Shown piece after piece: positions 27,059 to 36,823 of a stretch of DNA of 64,000 bases. Location of the stretch: contig NZ_JAQZAM010000025.1 in assembly GCF_028737215.1 (NCBI RefSeq), positions 1-64,000 of the forward strand, read 5' to 3'. The position numbers and the translations under genes are program-made. Source of the stretch: Actinomycetospora chibensis (GTDB taxonomy: Bacteria; Actinomycetota; Actinomycetes; Mycobacteriales; Pseudonocardiaceae). The number at the start of each line of letters is the position of its first letter. Within the stretch, counting starts at the first letter, position 1. The notes under the pieces were generated by a model that searched no databases, had not been told where the DNA came from, and saw nothing but the letters and a program-made list of their open reading frames with translations.

Positions 27059-27856
27059 CTACTCAGACATCTTTTCGTGCACGACACTCGGACGAGCGGC
27101 GAAAGCCCCAGAATCGTCGCCACGTTGGTCGCCTCGCCGAAAGAGCAGATCGGCCTGGAGGATCTCGTGCGACTCTCCACGAGCAGGATTTTCGATCGCG
27201 ATCAACTGGAACCCACGGGACGAGAGATAGGCAATGATCTCGGTGCCCAGCGCTTGGCCTTCGTAGAGATGCCTGAAGGAGCACTCGAGGTAGATGTCCG
27301 CGAAGCCTCGAATTTGCTCGCCGAGCCCTTTCAGTACCTCCAACTCCAGCCCCTGGACATCGATCTTCAGCAGACCGGTCCCCGCACCGAACTCGGCGGT
27401 GTGCCGGTCAAGACGATGTACGGGCACCGAGAAACGGCCGACTTCGCCGGCGTTCGCAACCTGCTCAGCCAGCTCGCCCACCGGAAGGAGTGAGGACGAA
27501 TCCTCGCGGCCGGAAACAATGAATTCCTCGATGCCCTCCTCGTTACTGAGGGCGACTTCGTGTACCTCACCCCGGCCACCGACGACCGCTCTTGCAGTCG
27601 CTGCACATTTGGGCTGCGGCTCGAAGCAGAACAAGCGGGAATGTGGCCACTGGTTCTTCGCGAACGACGCGAACTGCCCTCTGGACGCTCCGGCATCGAC
27701 GACGTAGTCGTAATGGCTCAGGAAAGGAACTTGCAGGTGCTCCAGCCCTGGGAAGACGCCCCTCCGGAGGTCGCTCCAGTAGGCTGGTCGCGTAGCGAGC
27801 CTGCCAACCTTCATTATCCGCATCCGAAGGATCTCCAGTTTCCAGCGGATGCTCAT
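27059..27856 (-). CDS. FkbM family SAM-dependent methyltransferase
   Basis: 265 aa. FkbM-type O-methyltransferase: SAM loop VVDAGASRGQFASFA near 50-65, acidic FCFEPQP, and the family hallmark LLKIDVQGLELEVLKGLGE. Such enzymes often cap or decorate sugars in surface glycans, which fits its place between gmd and a glycosyltransferase. The gap to gmd is 9 bases. GC is intermediate, between the high-GC gmd and the low-GC block. Acceptor sugar unknown. Confidence 0.85.
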   Translation of the reverse strand: MSIRWKLEILRMRIMKVGRLATRPAYWSDLRRGVFPGLEHLQVPFLSHYDYVVDAGASRGQFASFAKNQWPHSRLFCFEPQPKCAATARAVVGGRGEVHEVALSNEEGIEEFIVSGREDSSSLLPVGELAEQVANAGEVGRFSVPVHRLDRHTAEFGAGTGLLKIDVQGLELEVLKGLGEQIRGFADIYLECSFRHLYEGQALGTEIIAYLSSRGFQLIAIENPARGESHEILQADLLFRRGDQRGDDSGAFAARPSVVHEKMSE

Positions 27857-28019
27857 GATCGTCCATGCTCTCTAATCATCGTCCCCCCGAGTCGACGCGA
27901 GCACTGTAACGACCGTCCCTTCAACGGCAGCGAGGGGACGAAACTAGTGGCGCGTTCGGCTCATGTGAAGGCCCCGAACAGCCTAACCATTTTGGCGCAA
28001 TCAGCCCAAGTCGGCGATC

Positions 28020-29351
28020 TCAAACGGTCTTCGCGCCAAGGCGACGCGAACGAGCGGCGACCGCACGACGAGGAGCGGGAACCACGACAGCGTCCGTGGC
28101 CGGAACGCCCAGCGGAAGCACCGCGGCGCGGCGCGCGCCAGCGAGCTGCTCGACCCAGGTGACGTAAGCCGTACGGGCGGCACCCTCGGCGAGGGCGTCG
28201 CGAGCGAACAGCTGGCCGCGCAGACCCATGGCCAGCGCCTCCTCCTTGTCGGCGCCGACCTCCATGACGACCTGGAGAAGGGCCTCGGGCTGACCCGGTG
28301 CCACGAGCCGGCCGCCGCCCGAGGCGGTGACCTCGCTGGTGGCCGCGCTCTTCGAGCTGGTCGCCGCGACGACCGGCCGGCCCGAGGCGAAGTAGGAGGT
28401 GAGCTTGCTCGGGACGCACATCTCGGCGACCTCGGGCCGCTCGTTGAGCAGCAGCACGTCCGCAGCGGCCATGGCCGTCTGGAACTCGTCGCCGGGCAGC
28501 GGGTCGATGAACTGGAGGCGCTCGATGCCGGCGCCGAGCTCCTCGAGGTAGGCACGCTGGTTGCCGGCGCCCAGCAGGACGAACCGCATCGGGAGGCCGT
28601 CGCGGTCGGCGGCGCGAGCGGCCTCGACGACGTTCTCCAGGCCCTGCTTGGCGCCCATGTTGCCGGCGTGGAGGGCGATGATCTCGTCGTCGCGCCATCC
28701 GAGCCGGTTGCGGAGCTTCTGGGTGTCGCCGACGACGCCCTTGATGTGGGTCCAGTTGCGGATCGTGGTGATGCGCTCGTCGTCGATGCCCAGGTTCACC
28801 AGCGAGTGGCGGAAGCTCTCGTGGATCGCGATGACACCGTCGGCCCGGCGGAGCAGCGCACGCTCGAGGCGCTCCGCGGCCTTGGCGCCCCTGCCGCCGA
28901 GAGCGCCGGTCTCGGCGATCGCCCGGCTGTAGAGGTCCTGAGTGATGACGCCGATCGCGGTGCGGCCCGGGGTGCGCCACCGCAGGGCGGCCGCAACGGT
29001 GAGAAGGGCGGGGCTGACGGCGAGGACGACGTCGGGGCGGGGGCCGGCCACGGCCGCGGCCTGCAGCGCGAAGACCGCCTCCATCTTGATGCGGCTCTTG
29101 CCGGTCGGGACCCCGGGAACCGGGTGCGAGACCCGGGTGATGCGGACCTTGCCGTCCTCCTCGTGGATGCGACGACCGCGGTAGCCGGGGGCGATCTCCC
29201 AGTGCGGGTAGTGCGGCAGCCCGGTGATGACGTGGACGTCGTGGCCGGCCTCGGCCAGGAAGTGCGCCATGCCCGTCGTGTAGGGCGCGATGCCGGTCGG
29301 CTCCGGTGCGTAGTTGAGGCCGAGGATCAGGATGCGGAGGGCCTTCGTCAT
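28020..29351 (-). CDS. family 4 glycosyltransferase (WcaI-like)
   Basis: 443 aa. The N-terminus ILILGLNYAPEPTGIAPYTT and HVITGLPHYPHWEIAPGYRG are the marks of the WcaI/colanic-acid type GT4 group; the C-terminal half has IALHAGNMGAKQGLENVVEA, RFVLLGAGNQRAYLEEL and ERPEVAEMCVPSKLTSYFAS. It probably adds the second sugar after the initiating transferase encoded just upstream. ATG at 29351 with AGGAGA 8 bases upstream; the in-frame ATG at 29375 has no ribosome site. A proline/alanine-rich tail of about 45 residues follows the core. High GC. Confidence 0.87.
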   Translation of the reverse strand: MTKALRILILGLNYAPEPTGIAPYTTGMAHFLAEAGHDVHVITGLPHYPHWEIAPGYRGRRIHEEDGKVRITRVSHPVPGVPTGKSRIKMEAVFALQAAAVAGPRPDVVLAVSPALLTVAAALRWRTPGRTAIGVITQDLYSRAIAETGALGGRGAKAAERLERALLRRADGVIAIHESFRHSLVNLGIDDERITTIRNWTHIKGVVGDTQKLRNRLGWRDDEIIALHAGNMGAKQGLENVVEAARAADRDGLPMRFVLLGAGNQRAYLEELGAGIERLQFIDPLPGDEFQTAMAAADVLLLNERPEVAEMCVPSKLTSYFASGRPVVAATSSKSAATSEVTASGGGRLVAPGQPEALLQVVMEVGADKEEALAMGLRGQLFARDALAEGAARTAYVTWVEQLAGARRAAVLPLGVPATDAVVVPAPRRAVAARSRRLGAKTV

Positions 29352-29418
29352 GGTCGTTTCTCCTGTAAGTGGCAAGGGGGTGCTAGCGGAAGGAGGTGCG
29401 ACGAGCTGAGAAGGGCGC

Positions 29419-30891
29419 CTAGTAGGCGCCGCGGCCGCGGAAGACCGCGCCGACCGTCTTCCAGAGGATCGAGATGTCGAGGGCGGCGGACCAGTTCTCG
29501 ACGTAGCGGAGGTCCAGCCGGACCGACTCTTCCCAGGTGAGGTCCGAGCGTCCGCTGACCTGCCAGAGGCCGGTGAGGCCCGGGCGGACGCAGAGCTTGC
29601 GCAGCGCGTCCTCGGTGTAGGTGGCCACCTCGCGCTGCAGGGCGGGGCGGGGGCCGACCAGCGACATCGAGCCGCCGATGACGTTGAACAGCTGTGGGAG
29701 CTCGTCGATCGAGAAGCGGCGCAGCACCCCGCCGATGCGGGTGATGCGCGGGTCGCGCTTCATCTTGAACAGCGGGCCGGCGCCCTCGTTGGCGGCGGCG
29801 AGCTGGGCGACCTGCTGGTCGGCGGTGACGACCATCGAGCGGAACTTGATCATCCGGAAGGTCTGGCCTGCGCGGCCGACGCGCTCCTGACGGTAGAACA
29901 CCGGGCCGCCGTCCTGGCGGATGAGGACCGCGATGGCGAGGAACACCGGCGCGAGGATCAGGACCAGGGTCGCGGCGGCGGCGCGGTCGAAGAGGTTCTT
30001 GGCCATACGGGCCGGGCCGCCCCAGCGGGGCTCGGTGAGGCGCAGCAGCGGCAGGCCGTCGACCGGGGCGACGTGCAGCCGGGGGCCGGTGATCTCCATG
30101 AGGCCCGGGTCGACCACCAGCTCGACGCCGGCGCCCTCGAGGTCCCAGGCGAGGCTGTGCAGGCGCTTCGGGGTCCACCCGGGCGTCGGGGCGACGGCGA
30201 CGACCTCAATGCCGAGCTCGTGCACGTGGCGGGCGACGTCGTCGAGGTCACCAACCACCGGGACACCGGCGATCTCGCCGGCGCCGGTGGAGGTGCAGGC
30301 CGCCGTGACGGTCCAGCCGTGGTGCGGCACGCGGCGGGTGCGGGCGACGAGGTCGGCGATCGCGGCCTCGGAGCCGACGACGAGCACCGAGGACATGCAG
30401 CGGGCGTCGCGGCGGGCGCGGTGCAGGACACGGCGTACGGCGTAGCGGCCGAGCAGCAGGCCGGCGCCCGTGGCGGGGATGACCCCGAAGATCCAGGGGC
30501 GGACCTGCTCGACCTTGAGGGCCATCCCGGCGAGGGCCAGGACGACGGCCGCCACGGCAGTGCCGCGGAGAACGCGGTTGAACTCGTCGGCGCCCTGACC
30601 GAGGACCCCGCGGTCCCAGGCCCGGAAGGCCACCAGCCCACCGAGTACGAGGGCCGCCGCGACGGCGTTGAACTGCGTAGAGGGCCCGAGGCCCCAGTCG
30701 CCGATCACCGTGGCGAGGGCCGAGACGATGGCGATGACCGTCAGGTCGGTCGCGACCGTGATCTGGAGGAGCCGGCGCTGCCAGCGACGCGAACTCGGTC
30801 GGGCAGTGACGGTCGAGGTGGAGTCGGCGGCGGCGCGAGGACGCGGCACCGAGCTCTCAATCGATTCCGTCAACTCGAGGCCACTGCTCAC
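29419..30891 (-). CDS. polyprenyl glycosylphosphotransferase (initiating, WcaJ/WbaP-like)
   Basis: 490 aa. Starts repeat-unit synthesis by moving a sugar-1-phosphate from a nucleotide sugar to undecaprenyl phosphate. N-terminal membrane segments (about 40-150) are followed by a CoA-binding-like Rossmann domain (VLVVGSEAAIADLVARTR) and the catalytic domain: LFDRAAAATLVLILAPVFLA, KFRSMVVTAD, RRFSIDELPQLFNVIGG, SLVGPRPALQ and RPGLTGLWQVSGRS. GTG at 30891 is chosen because GGGGGG lies 6 bases upstream; the GTG at 30912 has none. First gene of the minus-strand polysaccharide operon. Confidence 0.92.
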   Translation of the reverse strand: MSSGLELTESIESSVPRPRAAADSTSTVTARPSSRRWQRRLLQITVATDLTVIAIVSALATVIGDWGLGPSTQFNAVAAALVLGGLVAFRAWDRGVLGQGADEFNRVLRGTAVAAVVLALAGMALKVEQVRPWIFGVIPATGAGLLLGRYAVRRVLHRARRDARCMSSVLVVGSEAAIADLVARTRRVPHHGWTVTAACTSTGAGEIAGVPVVGDLDDVARHVHELGIEVVAVAPTPGWTPKRLHSLAWDLEGAGVELVVDPGLMEITGPRLHVAPVDGLPLLRLTEPRWGGPARMAKNLFDRAAAATLVLILAPVFLAIAVLIRQDGGPVFYRQERVGRAGQTFRMIKFRSMVVTADQQVAQLAAANEGAGPLFKMKRDPRITRIGGVLRRFSIDELPQLFNVIGGSMSLVGPRPALQREVATYTEDALRKLCVRPGLTGLWQVSGRSDLTWEESVRLDLRYVENWSAALDISILWKTVGAVFRGRGAY

Positions 30892-31439
30892 TGCGATCCC
30901 CCCGGATGTCACGGATGGTGAACGACCATCCGCCCCTCTGACCTCGCGGCGTCGGCTCTGTGTGAGCCGGACCGCGTTCTTGTGCCGCTATCGCGTGACC
31001 TCGCCCAGGTCGTTACACACGCCCTGCGGCCGTTCCTCGGCGTGTCGCAACGACACGCGCTGTTTGATGACGCGCGTTCACCCATCCAGCTCTGTGTGGT
31101 CTGGATCGCACCGCCTGTGCGTAACGTTTCGGAGGGCAACGATCAGCGGTGCACCGACCGGACGTTCACCCAGCTGGGGCTCGCGCGTCGTACTTCCACC
31201 GCGCTCGAGTCGGCGTCAGCGGGAGCCGCTGATCACGGTCGCTAGTCCGTTCAGGGCAGCGCCGGAGGTCACGCCGCCTTCACGCCGAAAGGTCGGTGAA
31301 AGCGGAACCGTGTCTGCTCTGCGTCACGGGCCGCTGGCCGGTGGCAGGAGGGAGCGACGCGATGTCGATCGCCTCGCGCCGCCGGACAGGGCCCGGGGCC
31401 ACGGGCTGCGACCCGTCCCGGCCTGACGAGGGGGGTACG
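30892..31439. promoter_or_regulatory. intergenic region upstream of the polysaccharide operon
   Basis: No gene supported. It lies between the start of the initiating transferase gene and the 3' end of the SARP-type regulator gene (both minus strand), so it should hold the operon promoter and the regulator's terminator. Several direct GTGTG/CACAC motifs occur (for example around 31014-31020 and 31092-31098) but no clear operator or -10/-35 pair was identified. Confidence 0.3.
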
Positions 31440-34400
31440 TCAGGGCGGCGGGAGCAGTCCGAGCGGGCGGGCGTCCGGCGGGATGGGGAGACCCCCCGCC
31501 GGGCGCCCGTGCCCCGGCTTGACGTAGCGGACGAAGCCCCGGGCGGCCTCCGCCCAGGGCGCCCAGCCGAGGCCGTCGGCGACGGTCGCGGCCTGGCCCA
31601 GGAGCTTGCGGGCCTCCGTCCGGTCGCCGAGCACGGCGGCGGCGAGGCCCTGGTAGAGCGCGAGCGGCCCGAAGGTGGCCGAGCCGATGCCCACGACGAC
31701 CACCGCACCGGGGTCCGGGGGCAGGTCGCGGCGGACGACCTCGGCGGTCGGGACGTCGCCCAGCGCGAACGCCGCGCAGGCGGCCAGGCAGAGGCCGGGC
31801 CGGTCGAAGAGCCGGCCCTCGCGCCCCTCGCGCTTGCGGTGCCAGTCGGCGAGGTGGCCGGCGGCGGTGTCGAGGTCCTCGGCGACCGCGGCGTCCACCG
31901 CGGCGGCGGCCGACCACGCCGCGACCAGCGGGTACATGGCGGCCGCGCCGGCGGGCAGGCCCTGGAGCGAGGGCAGGGTGCGCCCCAGCAGGTGGCGCAC
32001 CAGCAGGTGCACCCCGTAGGCGCCGACGGCGTCGGGGAGCCCGAGCTCCTGGCCGCGGTGCAGGGCGGCGAGCGCGGCGGCGTCGGCCTCGTCGGTGTCG
32101 CCGCGGGCCAGGGTGAGGCCGGCGTCGAGCAGCGAGACCATCCACATGGTGCGCGGCCGGTGACGGTCGACGGCGAGCGGCTCGAGGGCGCGGCGCGCCG
32201 CGACGGCCGCGTCCTGCCGGCCGGTGGCCAGCAGCGCGGCGATGCGCAGCTCCTCGGCCTCGAACCACAGCGCGTCCACGCCCTCGGCGTCGGCGAGCGC
32301 GGCGGCCTGCTCGCAGACCGCGAGCCGCTGGGCGGCGGGGACGGGCGCGTCGACGAGGTGGTTGGCCTCCAGGACGCGGACGCCGGCGAGCAGGCCCGGG
32401 TCGCCGAATCCCGTCGCGGCGAGCTCCAGCAGCTCGGGCAGCGCCGTGGGGTCGTCGACGTCCCCGTGGAGCTGCTCCTCCTCCAGGATCAGGCTGCGCA
32501 GCACCTCGGCGCGCTGCCGCTTCGACAGCGGCAGCGCCCGGGCGCGCCGCAGTCGCCGGGCGCGTCGGGGGCGCCCGGCGACGCTGATGCCCATGGCGTC
32601 GTGCCCGACGGCGGCGACCACCGCGTCGTCGACCTCGCGTGTGTCCGCCGCGGCAAGGCCCTGCTCGGCGCCCAGTGCGGCGTGCTCGACGACCTCGTCG
32701 AGCACCTCGTCAGCCTCGTCGTGACGGCCGAGCGCCTCGAGCACGAGACCGCGGTGCAGCGAGACCGAGCTGGGACGCGACGAGTCGAGCACCGCGTCGA
32801 GCTGGACGAGGGCTTCCTCCATCGCGCCCTGGCGGTACGCCGCGATACCGGCCCCGAGCCGGGCGTCGCCGAGCTCGAGGGTCGGGAGGAGCGGGCCGGC
32901 GCCGACGGCGTGGCGCAGCAGGGTGAACGGTTCCGGCCGGCTCTCCGTGACGAGGACCCGGTAGCGGGCGTGGTGCAGCGCCTGCGCGCTCGCCGGCGGG
33001 ACGGCGTCGAGCACGGCGTCGCGGGTCAGGGCGTGCCGGAAGGCGAAGCCGTCGCCCGTGGCGGCGAGCAGACCCCGGTCGACGGCGCTGCGGAGCTGCT
33101 TCGACAGCGCCCGTGGAGCGACGTCGAGCAGGGCGCCCAGGTCGGCGAGCGAGAGCGGGGCGAGCACGGCCAGGCCCTCGAGGGCGTCGCGGGCCTCGGG
33201 CTCCAGGCCGGCGAGCTGGTGGTCGAGCAGGGGCCGCAGGCGCGCGGGGATGACGGTGGCGAGCTCGTCGACCGCCTTCTCCCCGTCCGGGGCGTCGAGG
33301 CCGGAGAGCGACTCGATCACCGCGGAGACGTGCAGGGCGTGCCCCCGCGTGCGCTCGAAGAGCGCCTCGGCGACGCGCGCGGCGCCGTCGGGCGCGAGCC
33401 CCGGAAGGTGCCGGACGACCAGCCGGCGCACCGCTGCGGAGTCGAGCTCGCTGAGGCGCACGTCGCTGACGCCGTCGAGCAGCGCCAGGTCGGCGTGGGT
33501 CCCGCCCCAGATCGGGTGGGCCTGCGCGTCGGGCTCGCGGGCGGCGACGAGCAGCGCCACCCCGGCGGGCAGGCCGAGGCGGGCGAGGCCGCGCAGGGCG
33601 GCGAGCGTCGCGGAGTCGGCCAGGTGGAGGTCGTCGAGGGTCAGCAGCACCGGACCGGGCCGGGCGGTGAGCCGGTCGAGCAGCGCGCGACCCGGGGCGG
33701 GCTCCCCCGGGGCGACCGGGGGGACGCCGAGGTCGGCGAGCGCCTCGGCCCACGCCGTCCACGGTGGCGCGTCGACGTCGCACGAGCCGCCGCCGACGGC
33801 CGCCCCGCGCATCCACGCCTCGCGGCGGGCGGCGCGCAGCAGCGCGGTCTTGCCGATGCCGGCCTCGCCGGTGATCAGGCGGATCGCGCCCGCCTCGGGG
33901 GCCTCGAGCAGCGCCCGGACCGCGGCGAGCTCCTCCTCCCGGCCGACCAGGGTAGGTCGCGGCTGGCGAGTGGGGGTGGGGGCGAGCAGCCGGAGGGTGA
34001 GGTCCTCGATCTCGGCGCCCGGCTCGACGGCGTAGTGGTCGTGCAGCACGCGGCGCGTGGCGGTGAGGATCTCGAGGGCCTCGCTCGTGCGGCCCTGGCG
34101 ATGCAGGCCGGACGCGGCGATGACGGCGAGGCGCTCGCGCGAGCGGTCGGCGGTGAGGTCGGCGACGACGAGCTCGACGGCCTCGGCGGGACGGTCGAGG
34201 TCGAGCAGGGTGGCGCCCATCCGCTCGACGAGACGCAGGCGCCGGTCGACGGCGCGCACGCGCTCGACCTCGAGGCGCTGGCCCACCGGCGTCCCGGCGA
34301 AGGGCTCGCCGCGCCAGGTCGCCAGCGCCCGTCCGCCGCGCTCGAGCACGGTGTCGCGCGAGGCGTCGGCGGCGAGGGCGGCGGCGGCGTCGTCGTGGAA

Positions 34401-34730
34401 GCGGTGGAGGTCGACGGCGTCGCGCGGCAGGTCGAGCCGGTAGGTCTCGCCGATCGGGACGATCGGCAGCCGCGTCCCCTCGTCCGGGGCCTCGCGCCGG
34501 AGCCGGCTGACCAGCACCTGCAGCGCGCCGTCGGGCCGCTCCGGGAGGTCCTCGGCCCAGATCTCGTCGATCAGCGCCGGCACCGCCACGGTGCCCCGGC
34601 ACGCCGCGGCGATCAGGGCCAGGAGGGTGCGCAGCCGTCGCCCCGGCCGTCCGATCTCGCCCGACGCGCCCTCGATGGCGACCTCGCCGAGCACCCGGAT
34701 ACGGACATCCGAGGACGACGACGGTGACAT
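31440..34730 (-). CDS. large SARP/AfsR-type regulator with BTAD and ATPase domains
   Basis: 1096 aa transcription factor. N-terminal OmpR-like winged helix (about 8-102, IRVLGEVAIEG, LLALIAAACRGTVAV), bacterial activation domain (about 105-250), then an AAA-type ATPase with VGREEE (262-267), Walker A GEAGIGKT (288-295) and Walker B LLTLDDLH, followed by a long TPR-like helical region to the end. No LuxR helix-turn-helix at the C-terminus. ATG at 34730 follows GGGGG; the longer frame would run through the divergent gene. It shares a 22-base divergent promoter gap with the amidase-like gene at 34753, which is the obvious first target. The inducing signal is unknown. Confidence 0.85.
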   Translation of the reverse strand: MSPSSSSDVRIRVLGEVAIEGASGEIGRPGRRLRTLLALIAAACRGTVAVPALIDEIWAEDLPERPDGALQVLVSRLRREAPDEGTRLPIVPIGETYRLDLPRDAVDLHRFHDDAAAALAADASRDTVLERGGRALATWRGEPFAGTPVGQRLEVERVRAVDRRLRLVERMGATLLDLDRPAEAVELVVADLTADRSRERLAVIAASGLHRQGRTSEALEILTATRRVLHDHYAVEPGAEIEDLTLRLLAPTPTRQPRPTLVGREEELAAVRALLEAPEAGAIRLITGEAGIGKTALLRAARREAWMRGAAVGGGSCDVDAPPWTAWAEALADLGVPPVAPGEPAPGRALLDRLTARPGPVLLTLDDLHLADSATLAALRGLARLGLPAGVALLVAAREPDAQAHPIWGGTHADLALLDGVSDVRLSELDSAAVRRLVVRHLPGLAPDGAARVAEALFERTRGHALHVSAVIESLSGLDAPDGEKAVDELATVIPARLRPLLDHQLAGLEPEARDALEGLAVLAPLSLADLGALLDVAPRALSKQLRSAVDRGLLAATGDGFAFRHALTRDAVLDAVPPASAQALHHARYRVLVTESRPEPFTLLRHAVGAGPLLPTLELGDARLGAGIAAYRQGAMEEALVQLDAVLDSSRPSSVSLHRGLVLEALGRHDEADEVLDEVVEHAALGAEQGLAAADTREVDDAVVAAVGHDAMGISVAGRPRRARRLRRARALPLSKRQRAEVLRSLILEEEQLHGDVDDPTALPELLELAATGFGDPGLLAGVRVLEANHLVDAPVPAAQRLAVCEQAAALADAEGVDALWFEAEELRIAALLATGRQDAAVAARRALEPLAVDRHRPRTMWMVSLLDAGLTLARGDTDEADAAALAALHRGQELGLPDAVGAYGVHLLVRHLLGRTLPSLQGLPAGAAAMYPLVAAWSAAAAVDAAVAEDLDTAAGHLADWHRKREGREGRLFDRPGLCLAACAAFALGDVPTAEVVRRDLPPDPGAVVVVGIGSATFGPLALYQGLAAAVLGDRTEARKLLGQAATVADGLGWAPWAEAARGFVRYVKPGHGRPAGGLPIPPDARPLGLLPPP

Positions 34731-34752
34731 CGAACCCCCAGGGATACTCACA

Positions 34753-35790
34753 GTGACGGAGACACAGGACATTACGTCCTTCGAGGTCAGAAGCAAGGAC
34801 GAGGTCCGGCCCGGAGACCTACTCCTCGTCACCCAGATACCCGGTGAGGCGCTCGGCCGACTCATGGAGCGCTTCGACGGCACCGTGCTCTCGCACTCCG
34901 GGATCGCCGTGAGCATCGACGAGGACGGACGCCCCCAGCGCGACGGTCCGGCGAACGGCATCGCCAGCGCCCTGGCCGACAACCTCCGGTACGACGTCGG
35001 CGGCATCCGGTGGGACAGGTTCGAGAAGTTCTGGCCGAGTCGCGATTTCTACACCATCGCGATGCCGGACGCCCTGCGCGCCCGGGCCCTCGACTACCTC
35101 GATCGCTTCGAGCCGACGCCGGGCGAGGAGGGGGCCTTCTCCTTCCTCAAGCTCGTCAACGTCGCCGCCGGCCTGCGGTCGGTGGAGCTGTGGGCGACCG
35201 ACCGCGACCTCGGCGACCGCCTCTACCGCGCCTGCCGTGACGTCGCGACCTCCTGGGCGGCCACCCCCACATCACCGAGCTTCTACTGCGCCGAGCTCGT
35301 GGCCACCGCCTACGGACGACGCTTCACCCGCGCCGAGTTCACCCCGCCCCCGGCCCGTGGCCTGCGCAGGGACATCGAGGAGCCGGAGTGGGCCTCGACC
35401 GTGATGGAGCGTCTGCAGCGCCGTGTCGACGACCTCGAGGACACCGACGACCGGTCTGCCGCGACCATGCTCGCCCTCCTCTCCTCCGACGACTGGGACT
35501 TCGTCGTCGACGCCTCCACGGCCATCGCCCAGTCCGGCGGCAAGGCGATCGGCGACCTGCTCGACGGGATGGTCGACCGCGTGAGTTCCTGGGTGCGCGG
35601 GGACGAGGAGGCCGACCCGGGCGAGAAGCCCCGCGCCCCGGAGGCCCTGCCCGACCCCCGGCCGATGCCGGGCCTGCCCGACCCCGACTCCCCGCTCCCC
35701 CACGGCCTCGTCACCCCGCGGATGCTGTGGCAGGTCTTCGGGCGCGACGAGCTGTGCCGCATCGAGCAGCCCTCGCTCCGGGCCCACTGA
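34753..35790 (+). CDS. permuted papain-like (YiiX/NlpC-like) hydrolase with a conserved C-terminal tail
   Basis: 345 aa, no signal peptide. The N-terminal domain has the circularly permuted NlpC/P60 order: RPGDLLLVTQIPG, His48 in LSHSGIAVS, then Cys179 in SFYCAELVATAYGRR, so His precedes Cys as in YiiX/lecithin-retinol-acyltransferase-like enzymes that cleave amide or thioester bonds in lipids or peptides. After a helical stretch (MERLQRRVDDLED from 218) and an acidic Pro-rich linker comes a tail, PHGLVTPRMLWQVFG (316-330) to CRIEQPS. A related tail appears in the ORF at 36824. GTG start at 34753, divergent from the SARP gene. Confidence 0.72.
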   Translation: MTETQDITSFEVRSKDEVRPGDLLLVTQIPGEALGRLMERFDGTVLSHSGIAVSIDEDGRPQRDGPANGIASALADNLRYDVGGIRWDRFEKFWPSRDFYTIAMPDALRARALDYLDRFEPTPGEEGAFSFLKLVNVAAGLRSVELWATDRDLGDRLYRACRDVATSWAATPTSPSFYCAELVATAYGRRFTRAEFTPPPARGLRRDIEEPEWASTVMERLQRRVDDLEDTDDRSAATMLALLSSDDWDFVVDASTAIAQSGGKAIGDLLDGMVDRVSSWVRGDEEADPGEKPRAPEALPDPRPMPGLPDPDSPLPHGLVTPRMLWQVFGRDELCRIEQPSLRAH

Positions 35791-35939
35791 GAACCACAGC
35801 GTCACGCCTCCGAGGACAGGTGTCTCCGTCGTCCGCTTCTCACGCTCGTTCGGCGTAACCCTTTGATCTCAACGAGTGCGAAGAGTAGTCGGCGTCGCCG
35901 ACGATCTGTCACTGTCCCCCGATGGGGGAAGACACACAG

Positions 35940-36761
35940 GTGGCGGAGCGGAGCGTGCTCTCACGAATCCGACGTCGGCTCCATCGGCTCAACGACAGGA
36001 CGCGCGAGAAGAGCGAGCAGCTGATGAGCGCGCTCGGGGTGCACCACAGCGAGGAACGGCTGATCGCCGACGCCGCGAACTACTGGGCCGATCGCAGCGA
36101 CCCGCGCTGGCTCGACGACTCCCACTGGTGTGGCGGGCGACGGGTCGACGAGGGCCGGTTCGACCAGATCGGGACCGACCACCTCGCGCTCTTCGACCAG
36201 CTCGCCGCCATGGTCGGCGGACGCCCGCAGCTCGGCCGGGTGCTGGAGTGGGGCGTCGGGGGCGGCGCCAACGCGGCGCGGTTCGCGCCCCGGGCGGAGA
36301 GCTTCGTCGCGCTCGACATCAATCCCCACTCCACGGCCGAGGCCGCGCGCGTCGTCAAGGACCACTGCCACACCCCGGTCACCGAGGTCGTGGTCGACAT
36401 CGCGGCGCCGGACGCGGTGCTCGACGACGTCGCCGCCGGGAGCGTCGACCTCTTCCTCTGCCTCTACGTGCTCGAGCTCGTCCCGAGCCCGGACTACGGC
36501 CTGCGGCTGATGCGCCTCGCGGCCACGATGCTGCGTCCCGGCGCCCTGGCCTTCGTGCAGATCAAGTACAGCACCGGCGCAACCGGCACCTGGTCGCCAC
36601 GTCGCAACTACCGCTTCCACAACGCGAACATGACGACCTACCGCCTCGACCACTTCTGGACCGCGATGGACGACATGGGCCTGCGACCGGTGGGCATGAC
36701 GCTCGTGCCCGAGAGCGACCTCGACCAGAACTACGGGTATCTGCTGCTGCGGCGGACATAG
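35940..36761 (+). CDS. class I SAM-dependent methyltransferase
   Basis: 273 aa, soluble. SAM-binding loop LEWGVGGGANAARFA, acidic FVALDINPH, later VDLFLCLYVLELVPS and LRPGALAFVQIKYS; this is the Methyltransf_11-like layout. GTG at 35940 is preferred because GGGGGAAG lies about 8 bases upstream; an ATG at 35922 adds six residues and has no site. Located between the amidase-like gene and the ORF repeating its tail, same strand, suggesting a functional set. Substrate unknown. Confidence 0.75.
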   Translation: MAERSVLSRIRRRLHRLNDRTREKSEQLMSALGVHHSEERLIADAANYWADRSDPRWLDDSHWCGGRRVDEGRFDQIGTDHLALFDQLAAMVGGRPQLGRVLEWGVGGGANAARFAPRAESFVALDINPHSTAEAARVVKDHCHTPVTEVVVDIAAPDAVLDDVAAGSVDLFLCLYVLELVPSPDYGLRLMRLAATMLRPGALAFVQIKYSTGATGTWSPRRNYRFHNANMTTYRLDHFWTAMDDMGLRPVGMTLVPESDLDQNYGYLLLRRT

Positions 36762-36823
36762 GGACGCAACCCCGGCCGCACGAGGCCGGCGAGGACGCAG
36801 GGCCGGCAGTCCCGCGTGCGCTC

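Noticed and set aside
30982-31245. Plus-strand 87-codon ORF upstream of the polysaccharide operon
   Set aside because: No ribosome site or motif; the region is better explained as promoter DNA.
31296-34727. Plus-strand ORF of 1143 codons
   Set aside because: Antisense shadow of the SARP-type regulator, whose domains are clear on the minus strand.
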